Positions 51,153 through 58,990 of a stretch of DNA of 64,000 nucleotides are shown in pieces. Position numbers and translations under genes: made by a program. The DNA is taken from contig NZ_VWWV01000005.1 of assembly GCF_011752815.1 (NCBI RefSeq), positions 62,001-126,000 on the forward strand, written 5' to 3'. The DNA is from Enterobacter sp. Cy-643 (GTDB lineage Bacteria; Pseudomonadota; Gammaproteobacteria; Enterobacterales; Enterobacteriaceae). Position 1 is the first letter of the stretch, and every line of letters starts with the position of its first letter. The notes below the pieces were generated by a model, which worked only from the letters and a program-made list of their open reading frames with translations, did not search any database and had not been told where the DNA came from.

Positions 51153-52451
51153 TCACTCGCCCGTAGCGGCCAGCGATGCCAATTTTTTCTGTGCGACGTC
51201 GGCGGCGTGAATTTTGCGAATCAGCAAAAAGGCAAACACGATGACCATGCACAGCGCGGCTAATCCCATCAGCCACATGTTGCGGTAGGCTTCCTCAGCC
51301 GGCAGGCTGTCCTGCCAGTGGCCGACAAGCGGGTACACGAATACGTCCGGCAAGAAGCCGATGACCGAACAGATACCCACGGTGGTTCCCATAATATAGG
51401 GCGGTGTTCTCGCTTCGCCGGGGCAGGCCCAGTAGAGCCCGCGTGAGGCGTAACAGGTGAAGCCCAGCAGCAAAATAAGCCCAATGCCCATGGCAACGGA
51501 CTGAGGATTGGAATTTGTCGCCAGTAGCGCAATCAACGCAACTGCCCCGACAATCGACAGTAGCTGCACCACGCGAGTGGGCGATTTGATTCTGCTGTAG
51601 GTCGTAATAATGCCGCCCAGCGGGCCACAAACGGCGCGAAATATTTTATTTATTACGATGCCCATGTAGCTGGCGGCCACCAGCGACATGCCGTACATCT
51701 CGGTCAGGTAGTTGGTGGAATAGCTCAGGATGGCATAAATGGTGTAAACTCCGAAGATCACCATACTGCAATACCAGGTGGTACTTATCCGTAAAACGGA
51801 CAGGATATCTTTGAGCTGGAAGGCCGGCTTTTTGGCTTCTTGAGTATCCACCGTACGGCCAGTAAAGCCGTCGCTAACAAAGAACCAGCAAAGCACGCCG
51901 AGCGCAATATAAACGCCGCTGTAGATAAGAATAACGGCTTTAAGGCTGTTAGCATCTTCCGGTGCGAAGCGCGAGAACACCCACATAGTAAACACCGCCA
52001 GCGCCATCACGCCGACGCCGCGCAGGCCTTCCATCCAGCCCATGATTTTCCCCTGTTCGCTATGATCGCCCAACAGGGAAGCAGCTTTAATGGAGACCGA
52101 CCACAGCATCAGAATGGTGGTCACGGCGAAGGCGACCTGAATGACGATCATCACCCACAGCGGCGGGTAGAAAGCCATCACAATTCCCAACAGGCCGGTG
52201 GCAATCATCGCCAGCGTCATCATTACGCGGTGAGAAAACTTATCAGCAATAATTCCACTCGGCGCATAAAGGAGAATTGCGGTTATTCCGAAAGTACTCA
52301 TAATTAAGCCTATTTCGGTATTGCTAAACCCCATAAATTTTGCCATGGGAATTTGATAAATATACCTTAAATAAGCAAGGTCAAAACTTACACCACCACT
52401 GATACTTATTATTGCCAGCGTTAGCCAGCGACGAAAATTTGAATCACGCAT
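51153..52451 (-). CDS. yqcE: MFS transporter YqcE
   Basis: A 432-aa major facilitator protein with about twelve helices (E. coli YqcE 425). The helix 2-3 loop has the MFS motif GIIADKFSHR. It belongs to the same broad group as YihN. The substrate is unknown. It is the first gene of yqcE-ygcE and diverges from ygcW. The leader between its promoter and ATG contains a terminator-like hairpin with a U-run. Confidence 0.92.
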   Translation of the reverse strand: MRDSNFRRWLTLAIISISGGVSFDLAYLRYIYQIPMAKFMGFSNTEIGLIMSTFGITAILLYAPSGIIADKFSHRVMMTLAMIATGLLGIVMAFYPPLWVMIVIQVAFAVTTILMLWSVSIKAASLLGDHSEQGKIMGWMEGLRGVGVMALAVFTMWVFSRFAPEDANSLKAVILIYSGVYIALGVLCWFFVSDGFTGRTVDTQEAKKPAFQLKDILSVLRISTTWYCSMVIFGVYTIYAILSYSTNYLTEMYGMSLVAASYMGIVINKIFRAVCGPLGGIITTYSRIKSPTRVVQLLSIVGAVALIALLATNSNPQSVAMGIGLILLLGFTCYASRGLYWACPGEARTPPYIMGTTVGICSVIGFLPDVFVYPLVGHWQDSLPAEEAYRNMWLMGLAALCMVIVFAFLLIRKIHAADVAQKKLASLAATGE

Positions 52452-52484
52452 GGTGTGCTCTCAGTAATCAGGATTGTTAAAGAC

Positions 52485-52537
52485 AAAAAAAGAGAAAAGT
52501 AACCAATCCCTTTTTAAGGGCTGATTACTTTTCTCAT
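52485..52537 (-). promoter_or_regulatory. Terminator-like hairpin in the yqcE leader (hairpin A)
   Basis: On the minus strand the 5' arm ATGAGAAAAGTAA and the 3' arm TTACTTTTCTC make an 11-bp perfect outer stem; an inner AAGGG/CCCTT stem closes the loop. Seven U follow directly. It ends 33 bases before the yqcE ATG, so any transcript from the divergent promoter must pass it. It is nearly the mirror of the hairpin before ygcW. Confidence 0.75.
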
Positions 52538-52585
52538 GGGCTCTAGTAATTGCGGAGATTATTAACATGCAGAGTGATTTTTTAG

Positions 52586-52601
52586 TGTGAGAAATATCAC
52601 G
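52586..52601. promoter_or_regulatory. CRP-like site, yqcE side
   Basis: TGTGA-GAAATA-TCACG differs from the CRP consensus by one base. It lies about 41 bases upstream of a plausible yqcE start, given the TAATCT-like -10 on the minus strand. Confidence 0.6.
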
Positions 52602-52654
52602 ATATTGGTTTTAGTGGTGAATTATTTAGCGATAAAACCTTCCTGTTAATAAGT

Positions 52655-52670
52655 TGTGAGATTGATCACA
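52655..52670. promoter_or_regulatory. CRP site, ygcW side
   Basis: TGTGA-GATTGA-TCACA matches both CRP half-sites perfectly. It lies about 40-45 bases before a plausible ygcW start near 52704-52708. Confidence 0.7.
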
Positions 52671-52719
52671 TAACATGCCACGTTGCTGTGATACTTATTT
52701 TAGCCAGTTACTAGAGACG

Positions 52720-52771
52720 ATGAGAAAAGTAACTTCCCTTTCGGGGGGAGCTTGCTTTTCTCATTTTTTTT
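52720..52771 (+). promoter_or_regulatory. Terminator-like hairpin in the ygcW leader (hairpin B)
   Basis: ATGAGAAAAG (52720-52729) pairs with CTTTTCTCAT (52755-52764), with an inner CTTCCC/GGGGAG stem, and eight T follow. It ends 27 bases before the ygcW ATG, inside the presumed leader. Its 5' arm ATGAGAAAAGTAA is identical over 13 bases to that of hairpin A on the other strand, which points to a shared RNA-binding regulator. Confidence 0.75.
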
Positions 52772-52798
52772 GCGTTTAAAAAATTTAAGGAGTTCATC

Positions 52799-53584
52799 AT
52801 GTCGCTCAGCGCACTCAACGAATTCTCACTGGACTTCTTCTCGCTCAAAGGGAAGACGGCGATTGTCACCGGCGGTAACAGCGGGCTGGGCCAGGCGTTC
52901 GCCATGGCGCTGGCTAAGGCCGGGGCAAATGTGTTTATTCCAACGGTGGTGGAAGAGAAAGGCGAAACGCGCCAACTTATTGAACAACAAGGCGTAAAAG
53001 TCGCGTTTATGACCGTGGATATCACGGAGAAAGGTGCCCCGGCTCAGGTCATCGCCCAGTGCCTGGAAACCTTTGGTTCGGTGGATATTCTGGTCAACAA
53101 CGCCGGGATCTGTAAGCTCAACAAGGTGCTGGACTTCGGCCGCGCCGACTGGGATCCGATGATAAATATAAACCTTACCGCGGCGTTCGAATTAAGCCAC
53201 GAAGCGGCCAAAGTGATGATCCCGCAAAAGCACGGAAAAATCATTAATATCTGTTCGTTATTTTCTTATCTTGGCGGCCAGTGGTCTCCGGCTTATTCCG
53301 CCACAAAACATGCGCTGGCCGGTTTAACGAAAGCGTATTGTGATGAATTAGGTCAATATAATATTCAGGTGAACGGTATTGCACCTGGTTATTATGCTAC
53401 CGATATTACTACCGAAACGCGTAAAAACCCGGAAACCAATAAACGCGTACTTGATCATATTCCAGCCAACCGCTGGGGTGAAACTCAGGATCTTATGGGG
53501 GCAATGGTTTATTTATCCAGCCGTGCTTCAGATTATGTTAATGGTCATTTGTTAGTCGTTGATGGTGGTTATTTAGTCAGGTAA
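52799..53584 (+). CDS. ygcW: SDR family oxidoreductase YgcW
   Basis: A 261-aa short-chain dehydrogenase, the E. coli YgcW length, resembling sugar-acid 5-dehydrogenases and 3-deoxyhexonate-type reductases. The cofactor loop TGGNSGLG is at residues 24-31, NNAG near 100-103, and the catalytic Ser153, Tyr166 and Lys170 (YSATK) are all present. The Asn/acidic residue after strand 2 was not examined, so NAD or NADP use is open. AAGGAG precedes the ATG. It leads the ygcW-ygcU-ygcS-ygcR-ygcQ run. Confidence 0.93.
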   Translation: MSLSALNEFSLDFFSLKGKTAIVTGGNSGLGQAFAMALAKAGANVFIPTVVEEKGETRQLIEQQGVKVAFMTVDITEKGAPAQVIAQCLETFGSVDILVNNAGICKLNKVLDFGRADWDPMININLTAAFELSHEAAKVMIPQKHGKIINICSLFSYLGGQWSPAYSATKHALAGLTKAYCDELGQYNIQVNGIAPGYYATDITTETRKNPETNKRVLDHIPANRWGETQDLMGAMVYLSSRASDYVNGHLLVVDGGYLVR

Positions 53585-53654
53585 TTCTTGCAGGGTGGTT
53601 CCTGCTTTCTCTTATTTATATCCGTATTCCCTTATTTGTCAGGAAGGAGTTGTC

Positions 53655-55109
53655 ATGTCTTTATCTCGCGAAGCAATTGTGGATCAATTGAAAGAAATTG
53701 TTGGTCCGCAGCAGGTTATTACCGATGAAAAAGTATTGCAGAAAAACAGTATCGACCGCTTCAGAAAATATGCGGATATTCATGGCGTGTACACTCAGCC
53801 GCTGCCGGCCGCGGTGGTGAAGCTGCAAAGCACTGAGCAAGTCTCCAGCGTGCTGGCGTTTCTGAACAGCAATCACATCACCTGTATTCCGCGTACCGGC
53901 GCTTCCGCAACGGAAGGCGGCCTGGAAGCGGTGGTGAAAAACTCCGTGGTGCTGGACGGCTCCGGGCTGAACAAGATTGTCGATATCGATATTGAAAACA
54001 TGCAGGCCACCGCCCAGTGCGGCGTGCCGCTGGAAGTGCTGGAAGATGCCCTGCGGGCAAAAGGCTACACGACCGGCCACTCCCCACAGTCAAAACCGCT
54101 GGCACAAATGGGGGGCCTTGTGGCAACCCGCAGTATCGGGCAGTTCTCAACCCTGTACGGGGCGATTGAAGACATGGTGGTTGGCCTGGAGGCCGTGTTC
54201 CCGGACGGCAGCATCACGCGCATTAAAAACGTGCCGCGCCGTGCCGCTGGCCCGGACATTCGCCACGTGATCATCGGCAACGAAGGGGCGCTTTGCTACA
54301 TCACCGAAGTGACGGTAAAAATCTTCAAATATATGCCGGAAAACAACCTGTTCTACGGCTACATCCTCGACAACATGAAAACGGGCTTCAACATCCTGCG
54401 TGAAGTGATGGTGGAAGGCTACCGTCCGTCGATTGCCCGCCTGTATGACGCCGAAGATGGCACCCAGCACTTCACCCATTTTGCCGACGGCAAATGCGTG
54501 CTGATCTTTATGGCAGAAGGCTCTAAGCGCCTGGCTGAAGCGACCGGCGCGGGTATCGAAGAAATTGTTGCCCGCTATCCGGAATGTAAGAAGGTGGACA
54601 GCAAGCTGATTGAAACCTGGTTCAACAACCTGAACTGGGGGCCGGAGAAAGTGGCTGCCGAGCGCGTGCAGATCCTGAAAACCGGCAATATGGGCTTTAC
54701 CACGGAAGTTTCCGGCAGTTGGAGCTGCATTGATGAGATTTATCACAATGTGATTGAGCGCATTCGCAATGAGTTCCCACATGCAGGTGATATCACTATG
54801 CTGGGCGGCCACTCTTCCCACAGCTACATCAACGGCACCAACATGTACTTTGTGTACGACTACAACGTAGTGGACTGCAAGCCGGAAGAGGAGATCGACA
54901 AGTACCACAACCCGCTGAACAAAATTATCGTGGAAGAGACGATTCGTCTCGGTGGCTCGATGGTGCACCACCACGGGATCGGTAAACACCGCGTGCACTG
55001 GTCTAAGCTGGAGCACGGTACCGCCTGGCCAATCATGCAGGGCCTGAAAGATCAGTACGATCCGAACGGCATCATGAACACAGGCACGATTTGGCCGATT
55101 GAAAAATAA
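53655..55109 (+). CDS. ygcU: FAD-linked dehydrogenase YgcU
   Basis: A 484-aa flavoprotein of the FAD_binding_4/FAD-oxidase_C (GlcD, D-lactate dehydrogenase, alkyl-DHAP synthase) type. I chose the ATG at 53655, with AAGGAG before it. The FAD-binding PCMH domain contains PRTGASATEGGLEAVV. The C-terminal active-site region has several histidines in GGHSSHSYINGTNMYF and GGSMVHHHGIGKHR, a metal- or substrate-binding pattern of the family. It probably oxidises a hydroxy acid or hydroxy-phosphate and passes electrons to the YgcQR flavoprotein. The substrate is unknown. Confidence 0.93.
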   Translation: MSLSREAIVDQLKEIVGPQQVITDEKVLQKNSIDRFRKYADIHGVYTQPLPAAVVKLQSTEQVSSVLAFLNSNHITCIPRTGASATEGGLEAVVKNSVVLDGSGLNKIVDIDIENMQATAQCGVPLEVLEDALRAKGYTTGHSPQSKPLAQMGGLVATRSIGQFSTLYGAIEDMVVGLEAVFPDGSITRIKNVPRRAAGPDIRHVIIGNEGALCYITEVTVKIFKYMPENNLFYGYILDNMKTGFNILREVMVEGYRPSIARLYDAEDGTQHFTHFADGKCVLIFMAEGSKRLAEATGAGIEEIVARYPECKKVDSKLIETWFNNLNWGPEKVAAERVQILKTGNMGFTTEVSGSWSCIDEIYHNVIERIRNEFPHAGDITMLGGHSSHSYINGTNMYFVYDYNVVDCKPEEEIDKYHNPLNKIIVEETIRLGGSMVHHHGIGKHRVHWSKLEHGTAWPIMQGLKDQYDPNGIMNTGTIWPIEK

Positions 55110-55115
55110 CCGTAC

Positions 55116-55139
55116 AGGTCGGCTCTCAGGAGCCGACCT
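55116..55139 (+). terminator. Hairpin between ygcU and ygcS
   Basis: AGGTCGGCT and AGCCGACCT form a 9-bp stem with a 6-base loop. No real U-run follows, so it is probably a partial terminator or a processing site inside the operon. Confidence 0.5.
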
Positions 55140-55169
55140 CTTCATTTACGGATCGACAAAGGAATCAGT

Positions 55170-56525
55170 ATGCTCGCCGAACCGGTTCGTATGGATGACC
55201 TGCCGCTCAATCGCTTTCATTTACGCATTGCCGGGCTGACCTTTGGCGCTCACCTGACTGACGGCTACGTGCTGGGCGTGATTGGCTTTGCGCTGGTGAT
55301 GATTACGCCGCAAATGAGCCTGACGCCGCTTCAGGAAGGGTTAGTGGGCGGCTCGGCGCTGTTTGGGCTTTTTCTTGGCAGCCTGGTATTGGGCTGGATC
55401 TCCGATCACATTGGCCGCCAGAAAATTTTCAACTTCAGCTTTGTGCTCATCACGCTGGCCTCTTTTTTACAATTTTTCGTCAGCAACGTAGAGCAGCTGA
55501 TTCTGCTGCGAGTGCTGATTGGCATCGGACTCGGCGGTGACTACTCCGTGGGCCACACCATGCTGGCCGAATTTTCCCCACGCAAACATCGCGGCGTGCT
55601 GCTCGGTGCGTTTAGCGTGGTCTGGACGCTGGGCTATGTGCTGGCGAGCCTGATTGGCCATCTGATGGTGGAAAGCGGGCCGGATGCCTGGCGCTGGCTG
55701 CTGGCTTCTGCCGCATTGCCTGCGTTATTAATCACTTTCTTGCGCTGGGGCACCCCGGAATCTCCTCGCTGGCTGCTACGCCAGGGGCGCGTGTCCGAGG
55801 CGCATCAGATTGTGCGCCGCTGCTTTGGCGAACATGTTGTTATTAGCGATGAGATTGCGGTGCCTACCTCCCGCCATCTCCGCACGTTGTTTTCCGAACA
55901 ATACTGGCGACGTACCGCCTTCAATAGCCTGTTCTTTGTTTGCCTGGTGATCCCGTGGTTTGCAATTTACACCTGGCTGCCGTCCATTACGGGGCTGCTG
56001 GGCATGAAGGATGGTCTGACCGCCAGCCTGCTGCTGAATATGGTGTTGGTGATAGGGGCAATTGCAGGCCTTGTGCTGACCCATCGCTGTTCAAGACGCG
56101 GCTTCCTGATCGGCGGTTTTCTGGTGCTGTTCTTCAGCCTTACCGCGCTGGCGCTGGTGCCGGAACAACACGGCACCCTCATCCTGCTGCTGTTCTTTGT
56201 TTTTACGCTGACCATTTCGGCGGTCAGCAACCTGGTCGGCGTTCTCCCCGCTGAGAGTTTCCCGACGGATATTCGCTCGCTGGGCGTAGGGTTTGCGACG
56301 TCGATGAGCCGCCTGGGTTCGGCAATTAGCACCGGACTGCTGCCGGTGGCGCTGGTCTCCTTCGGGGTGCAAAACACCATGCTGTTGCTGAGCGCGGTTC
56401 TGATGCTGGGCCTGCTGGTTTCCGTCTTCTGGGCGCCGGAAACGCGAAACATGAGCCTTGTGGCCGCGTCCGGAAATAAAGAGCAGCCGCCGGGAGTGAA
56501 TCATGAACATTCTGTTAGCCTTTAA
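55170..56525 (+). CDS. ygcS: MFS metabolite/H+ symporter YgcS
   Basis: A 451-aa MFS transporter with twelve helices (E. coli YgcS 445). The N-terminal segment RMDDLPLNRFHLRIAGLTFGAHLTD-like start is shared with YgcS, and the signature GWISDHIGRQKIF and GGDYSVGHTMLAEFSPR are those of sugar-acid and carboxylate symporters. The substrate is unknown. It overlaps ygcR by 23 bases. Two MFS transporters thus serve this cluster, one per divergent operon. Confidence 0.92.
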   Translation: MLAEPVRMDDLPLNRFHLRIAGLTFGAHLTDGYVLGVIGFALVMITPQMSLTPLQEGLVGGSALFGLFLGSLVLGWISDHIGRQKIFNFSFVLITLASFLQFFVSNVEQLILLRVLIGIGLGGDYSVGHTMLAEFSPRKHRGVLLGAFSVVWTLGYVLASLIGHLMVESGPDAWRWLLASAALPALLITFLRWGTPESPRWLLRQGRVSEAHQIVRRCFGEHVVISDEIAVPTSRHLRTLFSEQYWRRTAFNSLFFVCLVIPWFAIYTWLPSITGLLGMKDGLTASLLLNMVLVIGAIAGLVLTHRCSRRGFLIGGFLVLFFSLTALALVPEQHGTLILLLFFVFTLTISAVSNLVGVLPAESFPTDIRSLGVGFATSMSRLGSAISTGLLPVALVSFGVQNTMLLLSAVLMLGLLVSVFWAPETRNMSLVAASGNKEQPPGVNHEHSVSL

Positions 56526-57282
56526 GGCCGAGCCAGACCTCGCCATGCTGGCGGAAAAAGACTGGCTGGCCGCCGGGCAGGGCAGCCTTAATACGGCGAT
56601 AACGCGTCCTTGCCTGGGGGAAGATGAGTCTGCTGCCGGTGAGATATTACTGCGTCAGGCTGAAGGCCTGAGCCTTACCGCCTTAAGCATTGGTCACGAG
56701 CGAGCGGACAACTTTCTTCGCCAGTTCAAAGCGCTGGGGTTCCAACGGGCCGTGCGGCTGCAGCCGGATGACGAGCTGACTTTTTCTCCCGCCTCAGTGG
56801 CTGCTTTACTTGCCGCATGGCAGCAGCAACATTCTCAATCTCTGGTGGTCATGGGCTCACGCAGCGCCGAAGGCAACAGTGGGCAGACGGGGTTTTACCT
56901 CGCTGAACAGCTGGGCTGGCCGTGCTTCAGCCGGGTCTATGATTTCAAGCTCGACGCTGAACGGCAGCAGGTTTGCCTGAAACAGCGGCATGGCGCAGGG
57001 AAACGCAGCCTGACCGTGCGGCTGCCTGCGGTGCTGATGATTGAAAGCGCTGGCGATTACTGCCTGAGAACGCCTGGCTTGCGGCAAAAGCTGGCGGTGA
57101 AAGCGTCGGACGTTGAGGTCTTGCCTGCCAAAGCCCTGGATAATGAGGCGGCAGTTTCTCCTCTGAGAGGACTGGTACACCCTCAGCGGCAGCGCGGCGG
57201 CTTAATTATTCAGGGTAGCGATGTGCGAGAAAAGGTCCGCAGCCTTTACCGCGACTGGCTAGGTAAAAGGATGAAATCATGA
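56503..57282 (+). CDS. ygcR: Electron-transfer flavoprotein beta-like subunit YgcR
   Basis: A 259-aa EtfB/FixA-like protein, the E. coli YgcR length. The nucleotide-binding segment is VMGSRSAEGNSGQTGFYLAEQLGWP, equivalent to the AMP/FAD loop of EtfB. It should pair with YgcQ to carry electrons from YgcU, or from another dehydrogenase, to YgcN. Its start lies inside ygcS and its stop overlaps ygcQ (ATGA). Confidence 0.9.
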   Translation: MNILLAFKAEPDLAMLAEKDWLAAGQGSLNTAITRPCLGEDESAAGEILLRQAEGLSLTALSIGHERADNFLRQFKALGFQRAVRLQPDDELTFSPASVAALLAAWQQQHSQSLVVMGSRSAEGNSGQTGFYLAEQLGWPCFSRVYDFKLDAERQQVCLKQRHGAGKRSLTVRLPAVLMIESAGDYCLRTPGLRQKLAVKASDVEVLPAKALDNEAAVSPLRGLVHPQRQRGGLIIQGSDVREKVRSLYRDWLGKRMKS

Positions 57283-58145
57283 AAATTGCCCTGGTTCTGC
57301 CTGAAGCGAGGCAAGCGTCGGCGCTCAATGAGATAGGGCATTTCATTGCGTGCAGTGAAATGGCACCAGAACATGTCGAAGCCTGGCTGCTGCCGGAGAA
57401 TGAATGCAGCGAGCCGCTGCTGGAGGGGCTGTATACCCACTTCGTGCCTGCTCCAGTAGACATGCTGTTATTTCCTTCTGGCTGGCAGGGCGCAGAGCTT
57501 GCCACCCGGCTGGCTCACCGGCTGCAAGGGGAGGCGTGGAGCGCGATTAACGACGCGGATTTTGCCCGGCAGGTGGTGCGCAAAAACGCCTATGGCGGCG
57601 CGCTGGTGGCTGAGCTTCAACTGCACAATAAGCCCTGGTGCCTGAGCGTAGCCGCCGCGCCGGGAGCCAAAACCTGGCAGCCAGAGATCGAGTATGTACC
57701 GATTCCCGTGGCAGCACAGAAGCCCGTCTGGCTGGTTGAGTCTGCGGCAATTGCCGATGAAGCCGAATACGGCCTGGCTGACGCCAGGCTTGTGCTGGCG
57801 GTGGGACGGGGAGTTGGCAGCCCGCAAGCCATGGCGCAGGTGGAGAAGATTGCCTGCGGGTTGGGCATGGAAACCGGCGCCAGTCGCGAAGCGGTGATGC
57901 ACGCCTGGTGCAGCATGGACAAGCTGTTGGGAATGTCCGGTACCCAGGTTGCCGCAGACGTTTGTATCGCGGCCGGCGTTTCTGGCGCGCCGGCCTTTAT
58001 CAGCGGCATTGCCCACAGCCGGTTCATTGTTGCCATCAATAACGATCCGCAGGCGGCGATATTCCGCCATGCCGATGTGGGGATCGTGGATGATTTGCTG
58101 CCGGTGCTAACCGAGCTGCAAACCTGCGTCAGGGAAGATATTTAG
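57279..58145 (+). CDS. ygcQ: Electron-transfer flavoprotein alpha-like subunit YgcQ
   Basis: A 288-aa EtfA/FixB-like protein. The C-terminal FAD domain shows GRGVGSPQAMAQVEKIACGLG, ETGASREAVMHAW, and the ending NNDPQAAIFRHADVGIVDDLLPVLTEL typical of EtfA. The N-terminal half is shorter than in classical EtfA. It ends tail-to-tail with ygcP and overlaps it by 17 bases, so the two operons' mRNAs are complementary at their 3' ends. Confidence 0.9.
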   Translation: MKIALVLPEARQASALNEIGHFIACSEMAPEHVEAWLLPENECSEPLLEGLYTHFVPAPVDMLLFPSGWQGAELATRLAHRLQGEAWSAINDADFARQVVRKNAYGGALVAELQLHNKPWCLSVAAAPGAKTWQPEIEYVPIPVAAQKPVWLVESAAIADEAEYGLADARLVLAVGRGVGSPQAMAQVEKIACGLGMETGASREAVMHAWCSMDKLLGMSGTQVAADVCIAAGVSGAPAFISGIAHSRFIVAINNDPQAAIFRHADVGIVDDLLPVLTELQTCVREDI

Positions 58146-58704
58146 CCAGCTGCCAGACGCCGGTATTGGTGGTGGAAATCGCCAACGCCCCGGCGCTGAG
58201 TGCGTTGTTGGCATCCTCCGCGTCGCACACCAGGCCACCGGCAATCACCGGCAGGTCGATTTTTTCTGTGACCCATTTCATCACTTTCGGCATACATCCC
58301 GGCAGGATTTCGATGCAGTCCGGGTTCGACTGGGCCACCTGTTTATCGATGTTGTGGTAAGAGATGGAATCGACGATAAACAGCCGGTGAATAGCAAAGA
58401 ACCCCTGCGCCCTGGCCGCTTTCACCATTGGCGCTTTGGTGCTGATCACGCCGTCGGCCTGGGTCACCAGTTTCAGAAAGTTAATCACAATCTCTTTATT
58501 CGATGTCCCTTCCAGTAAATCGACGTGCACCAGCGCGTATTTATTCGCCTTCTTAATTTGCTGCACGATGCCGGTAATGGTGCAGATATTGCCGTACAGC
58601 ACGGAAATCACCTGGCAGTCGGATTCCAGCGCCAGCTGCAGGCTCTGGTTATCTTTTACCGCTGCAATCAGCGGGTGTTGCTTGAGTAGGGACATCAGGG
58701 ACAC
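58129..58704 (-). CDS. ygcP: GlpP-family antiterminator YgcP
   Basis: A 191-aa protein of the GlpP (glycerol-3-phosphate responsive antiterminator) family, a TIM-barrel-like fold. I chose the GTG at 58704, which has GGAG eight bases upstream and gives the 191-aa length I recall for E. coli YgcP; an ATG at 58695 is the alternative. Key segments are LVHVDLLEGTSNKEIVINFL, GVISTKAPMVKAARAQG and PVIAGGLVCDAEDANNALSAGALAISTT. In Bacillus, GlpP binds glycerol 3-phosphate and lets RNA polymerase pass a leader terminator. Two candidate targets lie in the yqcE/ygcW control region. It is the last gene of ygcN-ygcO-ygcP. Confidence 0.88.
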   Translation of the reverse strand: MSLMSLLKQHPLIAAVKDNQSLQLALESDCQVISVLYGNICTITGIVQQIKKANKYALVHVDLLEGTSNKEIVINFLKLVTQADGVISTKAPMVKAARAQGFFAIHRLFIVDSISYHNIDKQVAQSNPDCIEILPGCMPKVMKWVTEKIDLPVIAGGLVCDAEDANNALSAGALAISTTNTGVWQLAKYLP

Positions 58705-58717
58705 GGCTTGGACTCCA

Positions 58718-58990
58718 TTAACCAAAGCGTAATTGGATCCCGCAGCCTGCGGGCGGGTAGCGCCAGCGGCTGAGGGTTTGTTCGTCGCACAGCAGGCGGC
58801 AGGTGCCGCACTCCAGGCAACCGGTTGTATCAATGTGCAGGCTGCCGTCTTCTTTCTGTCGGTATAGCCCGGCGGGGCAGGCGCGTACCAGCAGGGTAAG
58901 TTGCTCAATATCGGGATTGTCTGCGGGGACAATGTGCGGTTTTTCCGCCGGCTGCCAGGCATTCCTGGCCAGTTTCTCATGCAGGTTCAC
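58718..58990 (-). CDS. ygcO: Ferredoxin-like protein YgcO (FixX type)
   Basis: A 90-aa FixX-like protein that starts at GTG 58990, which overlaps the ygcN stop (GTGA), with GGAGG upstream. It has cysteines at 38, 58, 61, 64 and 68 (CPAGLY, then CLECGTCRLLC), enough for one [4Fe-4S] cluster. FixX proteins dock to ETF:quinone-oxidoreductase-like partners, here YgcN. It should pass electrons from YgcN to quinone or another acceptor. Confidence 0.9.
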   Translation of the reverse strand: MNLHEKLARNAWQPAEKPHIVPADNPDIEQLTLLVRACPAGLYRQKEDGSLHIDTTGCLECGTCRLLCDEQTLSRWRYPPAGCGIQLRFG

